A DNA stretch of 64,000 nt from JAMHWF01 sp035911095 (GTDB lineage Bacteria > Pseudomonadota > Gammaproteobacteria > Burkholderiales > Burkholderiaceae_C): assembly GCA_035911095.1 (NCBI GenBank), contig JAMHWF010000071.1, positions 62,001 through 126,000 of the forward strand, in the 5' to 3' direction. Positions within the stretch are counted from its first letter, which is position 1, and every line of letters begins with the position of its first letter. The notes beneath the pieces are model-generated. The model was not told where the DNA came from. It searched no databases and was given only the letters and a program-made list of their open reading frames with translations. The position numbers were made by a program, and so were the translations under genes. This document shows, piece after piece, positions 1-8,046 of the stretch.

Positions 1-260
1 ACTCGCGGTCGATCAGCGCGAGGCGCCGCCCGGGCGCCTGCATCCGCCTTCACCGTCGCGCTCGACCCGGCGGTAGGGTTCGTGCGGCGTCGCCTGCTCG
101 AGGTTGGGCAGCAAGCGCAGTGCGCCGGTCAGCGTCTGGCCGCCGAAGCCGACGTCTGCCAGCCAGGCCTCGCCCTCGTCGGCGGTGACCATCAGCAGCA
201 TGTGGCTGCGCGGGGTGATCGCGTCTTCCGTATGGCCCCAGAGGGCGCGGAGCACGCGGC
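1..260 (-). pseudogene. Arylamine N-acetyltransferase remnant, truncated and internally deleted
   Basis: Reading the minus strand from about 260 down gives a stretch typical of the middle of arylamine N-acetyltransferases: a W-G turn, then PRSHMLLMV, then WLADVGFGG and PHEPYR. The catalytic-cysteine N-terminal third is absent, because the upstream side is occupied by the promoter and start of the sulfate-binding gene. After PHEPYR the frame runs to a stop at 13-15, while another frame resumes with GRRLALIDRE, which resembles a more C-terminal part of the family, so some tens of residues seem deleted. The rest lies beyond the left edge. A working enzyme is very unlikely. The family match is from recalled motifs, not an alignment. 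Confidence 0.7.
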
Positions 261-275
261 TTACTCGCTTGCCGC

Positions 276-302
276 ATAACGATCCATCGATCCCTTCGTT
301 AT
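276..302. promoter_or_regulatory. Inverted repeat, candidate CysB-type operator upstream of the first sulfate-binding gene
   Basis: ATAACGA (276-282) and TCGTTAT (296-302) form a perfect 7-bp inverted repeat with a 13-bp spacer, about 55 bp before the chosen start at 357. The block 261-286 recurs upstream of the second sulfate-binding gene with 22 of 26 identical positions. A LysR regulator of CysB type lies at the other end of the locus, so control by it is a reasonable inference. No binding data can be claimed. Confidence 0.5.
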
Positions 303-356
303 CGCGTTGCGGGCAGGTCCATAGCATCGCGGCTTCCGATGATTTCGAGGATTCCC

Positions 357-1379
357 ATGTCGACCCCGTTCCAACCCCTGCGCCGCGGACTCGTGATGCT
401 GTCGCTCGCCTGCGCCGCCGGTGCCGCCTTCGCACAGGGCAAGGACATCAGCCTGCTCAACGTGTCGTACGACCCGACGCGCGAGCTGTACGTCGAATTC
501 AACAAGGCCTTCTCCGCCCACTGGAAGGCCAAGACCGGCGACACCGTGACGGTCAAGCAGTCGCACGGCGGCTCGGGCAAGCAGGCCCGCTCGGTGATCG
601 ACGGCCTGGACGCCGACGTCGTGACGCTGGCGCTGGCCTACGACATCGACGAGATCGCCGAGAAGGCCAAGCTGCTGCCCGTCGACTGGCAGAAGCGCCT
701 GCCGAACAACAGCTCGCCCTACACCTCGACCATCGTGTTCCTGGTGCGCAAGGGCAACCCGAAGGGCGTGAAGGACTGGGACGATCTGGTCAAGCCCGGC
801 GTGTCGGTCATCACCCCGAACCCGAAGACCTCGGGCGGTGCGCGCTGGAACTACCTCGCGGCCTGGGGCTACTCGCTGAAGAAGCACGGCAACGACGAGA
901 AGAAGGCGCAGGAGTTCGTCAGCGCGCTGTTCAAGAACGTGCCCGTACTCGACTCCGGCGCCCGCGGCTCGCTGACCACCTTCACCGAGCGTGGCGTCGG
1001 TGACGTCTTCATTTCCTGGGAGAACGAGGCCTTCCTCGCGGTGAAGGAACTCGGCCCGGAGAAGTTCGACATCGTCGTGCCCTCGATCAGCATCCTGGCC
1101 GAGCCGCCGGTGACGGTGGTCGACAAGAACGTCGAGAAGAAGGGCACCGCGGCTGTCGCCAAGGCCTATCTCGAGTACCTGTACTCGCCCGAAGGGCAGG
1201 ACATCGCCGGCAAGCACTACTACCGGCCCACCGACCCGAAGGTCGCCGCCAAGTACGCCGAGCAGTTCACGAAGGTCTCGCTGTTCACGATCGACGAGGT
1301 CTTCGGTGGCTGGAGCAAGGTCCAGAAGCCGCACTTCGGTGACGGCGGCGTGTTCGACCAGATCTACTCAAAGAAGTAA
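357..1379 (+). CDS. sbp: Periplasmic sulfate-binding protein (first copy)
   Basis: High-affinity solute-binding protein that delivers sulfate to the CysTWA ABC importer. The 340-residue product starts with a Sec signal peptide ending near AFA (residue 26), followed by the family pattern LLNVSYDPTRELY and the ligand-binding SHGGSGKQARSVIDGL block at about residues 66-81. An ATG at 339 is also in frame, but the ATG at 357 has a GAGG seven bases upstream and puts the signal peptide at the N-terminus, so I chose it. It is the first of two tandem paralogues; both precede cysT. The partner copy is clearly divergent in sequence, so this is an old duplication or separate acquisition rather than a recent repeat. 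Confidence 0.93.
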   Translation: MSTPFQPLRRGLVMLSLACAAGAAFAQGKDISLLNVSYDPTRELYVEFNKAFSAHWKAKTGDTVTVKQSHGGSGKQARSVIDGLDADVVTLALAYDIDEIAEKAKLLPVDWQKRLPNNSSPYTSTIVFLVRKGNPKGVKDWDDLVKPGVSVITPNPKTSGGARWNYLAAWGYSLKKHGNDEKKAQEFVSALFKNVPVLDSGARGSLTTFTERGVGDVFISWENEAFLAVKELGPEKFDIVVPSISILAEPPVTVVDKNVEKKGTAAVAKAYLEYLYSPEGQDIAGKHYYRPTDPKVAAKYAEQFTKVSLFTIDEVFGGWSKVQKPHFGDGGVFDQIYSKK

Positions 1380-1400
1380 GCGACACCTCACATTTCCCTG

Positions 1401-1418
1401 GGCCGGTGACTGCCGGCC
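1401..1418. terminator. GC-rich hairpin between the two sulfate-binding genes
   Basis: GGCCGG (1401-1406) pairs with CCGGCC (1413-1418) across a 6-nt loop, 22 bp after the stop of the first sbp gene. There is no T-run. It could weaken read-through or protect an mRNA end. The second gene has its own upstream element, which fits partly separate transcription. Confidence 0.3.
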
Positions 1419-1457
1419 GGGACACCCAGCGTGTCACGGCCGGCGCAGTGCTGTGCA

Positions 1458-1500
1458 TTACTCGCGCACCGCATAAAGATCCAACATTTCCATTGTTTGC
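1458..1500. promoter_or_regulatory. Second copy of the sulfate-gene upstream element
   Basis: The stretch 1458-1483 (beginning TTACTCGC and ending GCATAAAGATCCA) matches 261-286 at 22 of 26 positions. It is followed by AT-rich sequence (AACATTTCCATTGTTTGC, 1483-1500), unusual in this GC-rich window. It ends about 68-85 bp before the second sulfate-binding gene. The conservation amid otherwise different flanks suggests a shared regulator site, probably CysB. Confidence 0.5.
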
Positions 1501-1567
1501 CGAATGAGGGCGCCTGACTAACATCGGCGCCTTTCGTCACCCTGCTGCCTCTGGGCGGCCCGCCCCC

Positions 1568-2605
1568 ATGACTTCGCCCTTCTTCAGCCGCGCCCGCCGT
1601 GCCGGTCTCGCCGCCGCCGTGTCCGTGGCGGCCGCCGCCCTGCTCGGCCCCGTTCCCGCGTTTGCGGCCGGCCCGACGCTGCTGAACGTCAGCTACGACG
1701 TGGCGCGCGAGTTCTACAAGGACTTCAACGCCGCCTTCCTGAAGCACTGGAAGGCGACGACCGGCGAGGAGCTGACGATCAACCAGTCGCACGGTGGCTC
1801 GAGCAAGCAGGCCCGTTCGGTGATCGACGGTCTCGAGGCGGACGTGGTGACGATGAACCAGGCGAACGACATCGACGCCATCGCCGAGCGCGGCAAGCTG
1901 CTGCCGCTCGACTGGGCCAAGCGCCTGCCCAACAACAGCGCGCCGACGACGTCGACGACGGTGATCCTGGTGCGCAAGGGCAACCCGAAGGGCATCAAGG
2001 ACTGGACCGACCTGGCCAAGCCGGGCATCAGCGTCGTGATCCCGAACCCGAAGGTCACCGGCAACGGCCGCTACACCTACGTCGCGGCCTGGGGCGCGGC
2101 GATCAAGGCCGGCCGCACGCCCGAGCAGGCGAAGGCGCAGCTGACGCAGATGTTCGCCAACGTGCCGGTGTTCGACGGCGGCGGTCGGGCTGCGACGACG
2201 ACCTTTGCGCAGCGCGGCATCGGCGACGCGCTGGCCACCTTCGAGAGCGAGATCAACCTGATCAAGGGCGAGTTCGGCGACAACTTCGACGTCGTCTACC
2301 CGCAGTGGAGCATCCTGGCCGAGAACCCGGTCGCGGTGATCGACAAGGTGGTCGACAAGAAGGGCACGCGCAAGCAGGCCGAGGCCTACCTGCAGTACCT
2401 GTGGTCGGACGAGGCGCAGGCGATCGCCGCCAAGCACCAGCTGCGCCCGCGTTCGGACGCACTGCTCGCGCAGCATGCGAAGGACTTCCCGAAGATCAAC
2501 ACCTTCACGATCGACGAGCAATTCGGCGGCTGGAGCCAGGCGCAGAAGGACCACTTCAACGACGGCGCGCTGTACGACCAGATCATCGCGGCGGCGAAGA
2601 AGTAG
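1568..2605 (+). CDS. sbp: Periplasmic sulfate-binding protein (second copy)
   Basis: A 345-residue paralogue of the preceding gene. It has a longer signal peptide (about 34 residues, cleavage after AFA), then LLNVSYDVAREFY and the same SHGGSSKQARSVIDGL ligand-binding block. The C-terminal region with QFGGWSQAQKDHF parallels VFGGWSKVQKPHF in copy one. It lies 6 bp before cysT and so is the binding protein most tightly tied to the permease genes. No strong ribosome binding site precedes the ATG. The substrate could be sulfate or thiosulfate; the two copies may differ in that respect, which the sequence alone does not settle. Confidence 0.92.
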   Translation: MTSPFFSRARRAGLAAAVSVAAAALLGPVPAFAAGPTLLNVSYDVAREFYKDFNAAFLKHWKATTGEELTINQSHGGSSKQARSVIDGLEADVVTMNQANDIDAIAERGKLLPLDWAKRLPNNSAPTTSTTVILVRKGNPKGIKDWTDLAKPGISVVIPNPKVTGNGRYTYVAAWGAAIKAGRTPEQAKAQLTQMFANVPVFDGGGRAATTTFAQRGIGDALATFESEINLIKGEFGDNFDVVYPQWSILAENPVAVIDKVVDKKGTRKQAEAYLQYLWSDEAQAIAAKHQLRPRSDALLAQHAKDFPKINTFTIDEQFGGWSQAQKDHFNDGALYDQIIAAAKK

Positions 2606-2611
2606 GTCGCA

Positions 2612-3445
2612 GTGCTTTTCTCGCGCACGCTCCTCACGCGGCACAGCGTGCTGCCCGGCTTCGACCTGGCGCTCGGGTTCACGCTGCTGTACCTGAGCTT
2701 CATCGTCCTGATCCCGCTGTCGGCCGCGTTCCTCAAGACGTTCACGATGACCTGGCCGGCGTTCTGGGAGGCCATCGCCTCGCCGCGCGTCGTCGCTTCT
2801 TACCGCCTGACCTTCGGCGCCTCGTTCGCCGCGGCGCTGCTCAACGCGGTGTTCGGCCTCGTGGTCTGCTGGGTGCTCGTGCGCTATGAGTTCCCCGGCA
2901 AGCGCATCGTCGACGCGCTGGTCGACCTGCCGTTCGCGCTGCCGACGGCGGTGGCGGGCGTGGCGCTGACGGCGCTGTACGCGCAGAACGGCTGGATCGG
3001 TCAGTGGCTGCCGTTCAAGGTCAGCTTCACGCCGGTGGGCGTTTTCGTTGCGCTGACCTTCATCGGCCTGCCCTTCGTCGTGCGCACGCTGCAGCCGGTG
3101 CTGGAAGATCTGAGCAAGGAGCTCGAGGAAGCCGCGGCGACGCTCGGCGCGACGCGCTGGCAGACCTTCCGGCGGGTGATGTTTCCGATCCTGCTGCCGG
3201 CACTGCTCACCGGCTTCGCGCTCGCCTTCGCGCGCGCGCTCGGCGAGTACGGCTCGGTGATCTTCATCGCCGGCAACATGCCGATGGTCTCGGAGATCAC
3301 CCCGCTGCTGATCATCACCAAGCTCGAGCAGTACGACTACGCCGGCGCGACCGCGATCGCCGTCGTGATGCTGGTCGCGGCCTTCGCGCTGCTGCTCGCG
3401 ATCAACGGCCTGCAGGCCTGGACGCGTGTGCGCCAGGGCCGTTGA
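2612..3445 (+). CDS. cysT: Sulfate/thiosulfate ABC transporter permease CysT (CysU)
   Basis: Inner-membrane permease subunit of the sulfate importer, 277 residues with about six membrane helices. The ABC-docking EAA region reads EEAAATLGATRWQTFRRVMFP near residues 170-190, as in CysT/CysU. The start is a GTG only 6 bp after the second sbp stop, with a weak AGTAGG upstream, so translation is probably coupled. The product pairs with CysW to form the channel energised by CysA. Length is normal for the family. Confidence 0.93.
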   Translation: MLFSRTLLTRHSVLPGFDLALGFTLLYLSFIVLIPLSAAFLKTFTMTWPAFWEAIASPRVVASYRLTFGASFAAALLNAVFGLVVCWVLVRYEFPGKRIVDALVDLPFALPTAVAGVALTALYAQNGWIGQWLPFKVSFTPVGVFVALTFIGLPFVVRTLQPVLEDLSKELEEAAATLGATRWQTFRRVMFPILLPALLTGFALAFARALGEYGSVIFIAGNMPMVSEITPLLIITKLEQYDYAGATAIAVVMLVAAFALLLAINGLQAWTRVRQGR

Positions 3446-3461
3446 GTCAGAGGAACATCAA

Positions 3462-4373
3462 GTGAGCACCCCCGCCGACGCCCTGCCCGTACCCGCGGCC
3501 GCTGCCGGCCGCGTGCTGGCGCCGAGCCATGTCGCGACCGCGACCACCGAGCCCGCCTGGGTGAGGCGCGTGCTGATCTCGATCGCGCTGGCCTTCCTCG
3601 CGCTCTTTCTCTTCACGCCGCTGGTCGTCGTCTTCGTCGAGGCGCTGAAGAAGGGCTGGGAGGTCTACCTGGCCGCGATCGTCGAGCCCGATGCGGTCTC
3701 GGCGATCAAGCTGACCTTGCTGGCCGCGGCGATCTCGCTGCCGCTGAACCTGGTCTTCGGCGTCGCCGCGGCCTGGGCGATCGCGAAGTTCGAGTTCCGC
3801 GGCAAGAACGTGCTGCTGACCTTGATCGACCTGCCGTTCTCGGTGAGCCCGGTGATCGCGGGCCTCATCTTCGTGCTCGTCTTCGGCCTGCAGGGCTGGT
3901 TCGGAGAATGGCTGCGTGACCATGACCTGAAGATCATCTTCGCGGTGCCGGGCATCGTGCTGGCGACGGTGTTCATCACCTTCCCCTTCATCGCGCGCGA
4001 GCTGATCCCGCTGATGCAGGCGCAGGGCACCGAGCAGGAGGAGGCGGCGCGTGTGCTCGGCGCCGGCGGCTGGCAGATCTTTCGCCGCATCACGCTGCCC
4101 AACGTCAAGTGGGCGCTGCTGTACGGCGTGATCCTCTGCAATGCGCGCGCGATGGGCGAATTCGGCGCCGTCAGCGTGGTCTCCGGCCACATCCGCGGTC
4201 AGACCAACACGATGCCGCTGCACATCGAGATCCTCTACAACGAGTACCAGTTCGCCGCCGCCTTCGCGGTCGCCTCGCTGCTTGCCGGGCTGGCGCTGGT
4301 CACCCTGGTGCTGAAGCTGGCGGTCGAGCGCCAGGTCAAGGCACAGATGAAACAGCAGGAACGCCAAGAATGA
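3462..4373 (+). CDS. cysW: Sulfate/thiosulfate ABC transporter permease CysW
   Basis: Second membrane subunit of the sulfate importer, 303 residues from a GTG at 3462. I prefer this start to the in-frame upstream one at 3426 because AGAGGA lies eight bases before it and the earlier start would overlap cysT. The N-terminal 30 residues are Ala/Pro-rich, then about six helices follow. The EAA loop EEAARVLGAGGWQIFRRITLP faces CysA. Its stop overlaps the cysA start in an ATGA, a typical coupling arrangement. Confidence 0.93.
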   Translation: MSTPADALPVPAAAAGRVLAPSHVATATTEPAWVRRVLISIALAFLALFLFTPLVVVFVEALKKGWEVYLAAIVEPDAVSAIKLTLLAAAISLPLNLVFGVAAAWAIAKFEFRGKNVLLTLIDLPFSVSPVIAGLIFVLVFGLQGWFGEWLRDHDLKIIFAVPGIVLATVFITFPFIARELIPLMQAQGTEQEEAARVLGAGGWQIFRRITLPNVKWALLYGVILCNARAMGEFGAVSVVSGHIRGQTNTMPLHIEILYNEYQFAAAFAVASLLAGLALVTLVLKLAVERQVKAQMKQQERQE

Positions 4374-5413
4374 GCATCGAGGTCCGGAATCTCAACAAGG
4401 CGTTCGGCAAGACCGTCGTCTGCGACAACCTGAACCTGGACATCCAGGCGGGTGAACTGGTCGCGTTGCTCGGCCCGTCGGGCTCGGGCAAGACCTCGTT
4501 GCTGCGGATCATCGCGGGGCTCGAGGTGCCGGACAGCGGCTCGGTGCTGTTCCACGGCGAGGACGCCACGCGCACCGACGTGCGCGATCGCCAGGTCGGC
4601 TTTGTCTTTCAGCACTACGCGTTGTTCGGGCAGATGACGATCTTCGAGAACGTCGCGTTCGGGCTGCGGGTGAGGCCGAAGGCGACGCGCCCCAGCGATG
4701 CGCAGATCCGCACCAAGGTCAACGACCTGCTGAAGCTCGTGCAGCTCGACTGGATCGCCGACCGCTACCCGCACCAGCTGTCGGGCGGCCAGCGCCAGCG
4801 CATCGCGCTCGCGCGCGCGCTCGCCGTGGAGCCGAAGGTGCTGCTGCTCGACGAACCCTTCGGCGCGCTCGATGCCAAGGTGCGCAAGGAGCTGCGCCGC
4901 TGGCTGCGCCGGCTGCACGACGAGATGCATGTCACCAGCGTCTTCGTCACCCACGACCAGGAAGAGGCGATGGAGGTCGCCGACCGCATTGTCGTGATGA
5001 ACCGCGGCCGCATCGAGCAGGACGGCCCGCCCGACGAGGTCTACGACCACCCGGCGACGCCGTTCGTGCTGCAGTTCCTCGGTGACGTCAACCTGTTCCA
5101 CGGCCGGCTCGGCCAGGCCGCCGGCGCTGCCGATGTCAGCTACGTGCGCCCGCATGAGCTGCAGGTGATCGGCGCCGCGCAGGAAGGCTCGATCGCGGTC
5201 AAGCTCTCGCAGGCGCTGACCGTCGGGCCGAACACGCGGCTCGAGTTCAAGCGCGACGACGACGGCAGCTATGTCGATGTCGAACTGCCGCGCGTCGACT
5301 ACACCGCGCTGCGCGACCGCCTCGACCTGCGCCCCGGCGCGGCGGCACACCTGCTGCCCCGTCGGATCACCCGCTTCGCCGAGGAATTGCCGGACCCGGC
5401 AGCGATGATCTGA
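4370..5413 (+). CDS. cysA: Sulfate/thiosulfate ABC transporter ATP-binding protein CysA
   Basis: ATPase of the sulfate importer, 347 residues. The Walker A motif GPSGSGKT is at residues 35-42, the signature LSGGQRQR begins near 137 and Walker B LLLLDEP near 158, followed by the switch histidine in VFVTHDQEE. The C-terminal third is a TOBE-like regulatory region usual for CysA. The ATG overlaps the cysW stop by 4 bp. A tight hairpin follows the stop directly. The whole sbp-sbp-cysT-cysW-cysA order matches a standard sulfate uptake operon apart from the doubled binding protein. Confidence 0.95.
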   Translation: MSIEVRNLNKAFGKTVVCDNLNLDIQAGELVALLGPSGSGKTSLLRIIAGLEVPDSGSVLFHGEDATRTDVRDRQVGFVFQHYALFGQMTIFENVAFGLRVRPKATRPSDAQIRTKVNDLLKLVQLDWIADRYPHQLSGGQRQRIALARALAVEPKVLLLDEPFGALDAKVRKELRRWLRRLHDEMHVTSVFVTHDQEEAMEVADRIVVMNRGRIEQDGPPDEVYDHPATPFVLQFLGDVNLFHGRLGQAAGAADVSYVRPHELQVIGAAQEGSIAVKLSQALTVGPNTRLEFKRDDDGSYVDVELPRVDYTALRDRLDLRPGAAAHLLPRRITRFAEELPDPAAMI

Positions 5414-5428
5414 CCCGCCGGAGGCGGG
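5414..5428. terminator. Hairpin between convergent cysA and cysB
   Basis: CCCGCC (5414-5419) and GGCGGG (5423-5428) form a 6-bp all-GC stem with a 3-nt loop, starting at the base after the cysA stop and 6 bp before the cysB stop. No clear T-run follows on either strand. Its position between convergent genes suggests a shared termination or mRNA-end element. Confidence 0.4.
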
Positions 5429-5434
5429 GCCCGC

Positions 5435-6412
5435 TCAGGCCTCTTCGGCGACGGGCTCGTCCGACTCCAGCGGCGCGCGCAGCGCCTCGTCGACCACCGC
5501 GCGCGTCAGCGGCGAGGCGAAGGCCTCGATGAAAGCATAGACGTAGCCGCGCAGGTAGCTGCCGCGGCGGACGGCCAGGCGCGTCACGTTGATCTCGAAC
5601 AGGTGGCCCACGTCGAGCGCGTGCAGCGAGCGGTCGCGTTCGGGGTCGTAGGCGAAGGAGGCGACGATGCCGATGCCCATGCCCAGCTCGACGTAAGTCT
5701 TGATCACGTCGGCGTCCATCGCGGTCAGCACGACGCTCGGTCGCAGGCCGGCGCGCGAGAAGGCGTCGTCGATGTGGCTGCGGCCGGTGTAGGCCATGTC
5801 GTAGGTGATGATCGGGTGCTGCGCCAGTGCGGCCAGCGTCGGCGGCCGCAGCTCGCCGGTCTGCGGGTCGGGCTTCAGCAGCGGGTGGCCGGGCGGCGCG
5901 ATCACGCTATGCGTCCAGCGATAGCAGGGCAGCGCGAGCAACTGCGGATAGTCCTTCAGCGCCTCGGTCGCGATGCCGATGTCGGCCTCGCCGTCGATCA
6001 GCATCTGCGCGATCTGGCGTGGCGAGCCCTGGTGCAGCTCGAGCGTCACGCGGGGGTAAAGCGCGCGGAAGTCGCGCACCACTGCCGGCAGCGCATAGCG
6101 CGCCTGGGAGTGCGTGGCCGCGATCACCAGCGGCCCGTCGTGGCGATGCGCGAAGTCGGCGCCGGCGTTCCGCAGGTTCTCGGCCTCGTGCAGCAGGCGT
6201 TCGACGATCTCGACGATGGCCCGTCCGGGTTCGGTCAGGCCGGTCAGTCGCTTGCCGGCACGCACGAAGATCTCGACCCCGAGTTCGTCCTCCAGCTCAC
6301 GGATCTGCCGGCTCACGCCCGGTTGCGAGGTGTGCAGCGCCTGGGCCACCTCGGTCAGGTTGAAACGGCGGCGAATGGTCTCGCGCACCGAGCGAAGCTG
6401 CTGAAAATTCAT
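5435..6412 (-). CDS. cysB: CysB-type LysR transcriptional regulator
   Basis: A 325-residue LysR regulator. The N-terminal helix-turn-helix (about residues 1-60, MNFQQLRSVRETIRR, then LHTSQPGVSRQIRELEDELG) is the characteristic CysB/Cbl form. The rest is the inducer-binding domain, with the THSQARYALP segment near residue 100 seen in CysB proteins, which bind N-acetylserine. It converges on the sulfate operon it probably activates. CysB and Cbl cannot be separated with certainty by eye, but no second copy is in the window. The start at 6412 fits the family N-terminus exactly. Confidence 0.92.
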   Translation of the reverse strand: MNFQQLRSVRETIRRRFNLTEVAQALHTSQPGVSRQIRELEDELGVEIFVRAGKRLTGLTEPGRAIVEIVERLLHEAENLRNAGADFAHRHDGPLVIAATHSQARYALPAVVRDFRALYPRVTLELHQGSPRQIAQMLIDGEADIGIATEALKDYPQLLALPCYRWTHSVIAPPGHPLLKPDPQTGELRPPTLAALAQHPIITYDMAYTGRSHIDDAFSRAGLRPSVVLTAMDADVIKTYVELGMGIGIVASFAYDPERDRSLHALDVGHLFEINVTRLAVRRGSYLRGYVYAFIEAFASPLTRAVVDEALRAPLESDEPVAEEA

Positions 6413-6679
6413 GCCTTCTGCGTCCAGCGAATAAGCTGGGCATTATTCCGGCGGCAGACCGAAGATAGAAACGAAGCAGAAGTTCTATCGACAGACTGCG
6501 GGCGAATAACTGCCGCCGCGGCCCCGATTCACGAGGCCGTCTTCTCGATGCCGCTGCCTCGACGGTGAGCGGCGGTCAGCGATGGCCGCGAGCACCGACG
6601 ACGACGCGCCCAGCGGCCGCGCGGAAGCGCCGGCGGGTCACGTCCAAGCGCTTTCGCGGGCGCATGCCCCGTGCGCAGT
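6413..6679. promoter_or_regulatory. cysB promoter region with inverted repeat
   Basis: A 267-bp gap between the cysB start and the mnmA stop, without a convincing gene. GAATAA (6429-6434) and TTATTC (6443-6448) form an inverted repeat with an 8-bp spacer, 17 bp before the cysB start; another GAATAA is near 6503. These AT-rich words stand out locally and could be an autoregulatory site. The part from 6530 to 6679 is GC-rich and shows nothing recognisable. Confidence 0.4.
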
Positions 6680-8035
6680 TCAGCGCACGAGGTCGATGAC
6701 CCCGCCACCAAGGCAGACGTCACCGTCATATAGCACCGCAGACTGACCCGGTGTCACCGCCCACTGCGGATCGTCGAAGCGCAGCGCGAAGCGGCCGCGC
6801 GACAGCGCATCGCCGGCTTGGCCCGGTTCATCGTCGTTCAACTCAAGTCCGCCCCAGCGCGGCAATCCAGCCTCGCCCAGCGCGCAGGCTGCGTCCGCCT
6901 GCCGGTAGCGCGTCTTCGCCGCATGCCGGCCCGGCATGGGCGGCGCCCCGGCCACCCAGCTGGCGTCGTCGGCCGCCAGCCAGCCGGACTGCAACGCGGC
7001 ATGCCCATGCCCCTGGACGACGACCAGCGTGTTGCGCGCCAGGTCCTTGTGCGCCACGAACCACGGGGCGTGCTCGTCGCCACCCCGCGCGGCGCGCCCG
7101 GCCTTCAGGCCGCCGATGCCGAGCCCCTTGCGCTGGCCGAGCGTGTAGAAGCTCAGGCCCACGTGCTCGCCCAGCCGTCGCCCGCGCTCGTCCTCGATCG
7201 GGCCGGGACGGTTCGCCAGGTAGCGCTGGAGGAACTCACGGAACGGTCGCTCGCCGATGAAGCAGATGCCGGTCGAATCCTTCTTCAGCGCGTTCGGCAG
7301 GCCGATCTCCTGCGCCAGCCGTCGCACCTCGCTCTTGTGCAGCGCGCCGAGCGGGAAGCGCGTGCGCGCCAGCTGGGCCTGCGTCAGGCGATGCAGAAAG
7401 TAGCTCTGGTCCTTCGCCGGGTCGAGGCCCTTGAGCAGCTGGTGGCGCTGCGTGCCAGGGTCGAAGCGCACGCGCGCGTAGTGCCCGGTGGCGATCTCTT
7501 CCGCGCCGAGCCGCATCGCATGGTCGAGGAAGGACTTGAACTTGATCTCGGCGTTGCACAGCACGTCGGGGTTGGGCGTGCGGCCGGCCTCGTGCTCGCG
7601 CAGGAAGGCGGCGAAGACGCGGTCCTTGTATTCGGCGGCAAAGTTGACGTGCTCGATCTCGATGCCGATCACGTCGGCGACCGCAGCGGCGTCGACGAAG
7701 TCGATGCGTGACGAGCAGTACTCGCGCGCGTCCTCGTCCTGGCGATCCTCGATGCCGATGCCGATGCCGATGCCGATGCCGCTGCCGAGGCCTGCCGTGG
7801 CGCCGGCCTCGGCGGGCCGGTCGTCGTCCTCCCAGTTCTTCATGAACACGCCGACCACCTCGTGGCCCTCGCGGGCGAGCAGCCAGGCCGTGACCGCCGA
7901 GTCGACCCCACCCGACAGGCCGACCACGATCCGCCGGTGCGGCTGGGCGTGGACCGCCACCGCCGCCGGCAAGGTCGCTGCGTGCGGGTTCGCAGAGGGC
8001 GAGGCCGCCTCGCGCTCGGGCGCGGCGTGGGGCAT
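6680..8035 (-). CDS. mnmA: tRNA-specific 2-thiouridylase MnmA
   Basis: Cytoplasmic enzyme that makes 2-thiouridine at wobble position 34 of Glu, Gln and Lys tRNAs. The PP-loop GLSGGVDSAV lies near residue 40 after a roughly 37-residue extension rich in Ala, Pro and His. NPDVLCN (first catalytic Cys) and GICFIG (second) are intact, as is the GHYA motif. At 451 residues it is longer than the usual 360-380, from the extension and from a loop insert after KNWEDDD that contains five Gly-Ile pairs encoded by a hexanucleotide repeat. The ATG at 8035 is the only plausible start before the PP-loop. nudJ sits 11 bp upstream on the same strand. Confidence 0.93.
   Translation of the reverse strand: MPHAAPEREAASPSANPHAATLPAAVAVHAQPHRRIVVGLSGGVDSAVTAWLLAREGHEVVGVFMKNWEDDDRPAEAGATAGLGSGIGIGIGIGIEDRQDEDAREYCSSRIDFVDAAAVADVIGIEIEHVNFAAEYKDRVFAAFLREHEAGRTPNPDVLCNAEIKFKSFLDHAMRLGAEEIATGHYARVRFDPGTQRHQLLKGLDPAKDQSYFLHRLTQAQLARTRFPLGALHKSEVRRLAQEIGLPNALKKDSTGICFIGERPFREFLQRYLANRPGPIEDERGRRLGEHVGLSFYTLGQRKGLGIGGLKAGRAARGGDEHAPWFVAHKDLARNTLVVVQGHGHAALQSGWLAADDASWVAGAPPMPGRHAAKTRYRQADAACALGEAGLPRWGGLELNDDEPGQAGDALSRGRFALRFDDPQWAVTPGQSAVLYDGDVCLGGGVIDLVR
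7751..7786. repeat. In-frame hexanucleotide repeat inside mnmA
   Basis: Five perfect copies of GATGCC (7751-7780) followed by one variant GCTGCC (7781-7786). On the coding strand each unit is GGCATC, giving Gly-Ile pairs. Because the unit is six bases, copy number changes would lengthen or shorten the protein loop without shifting the frame. Confidence 0.9.
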
Positions 8036-8046
8036 TGCCGCGCGGC

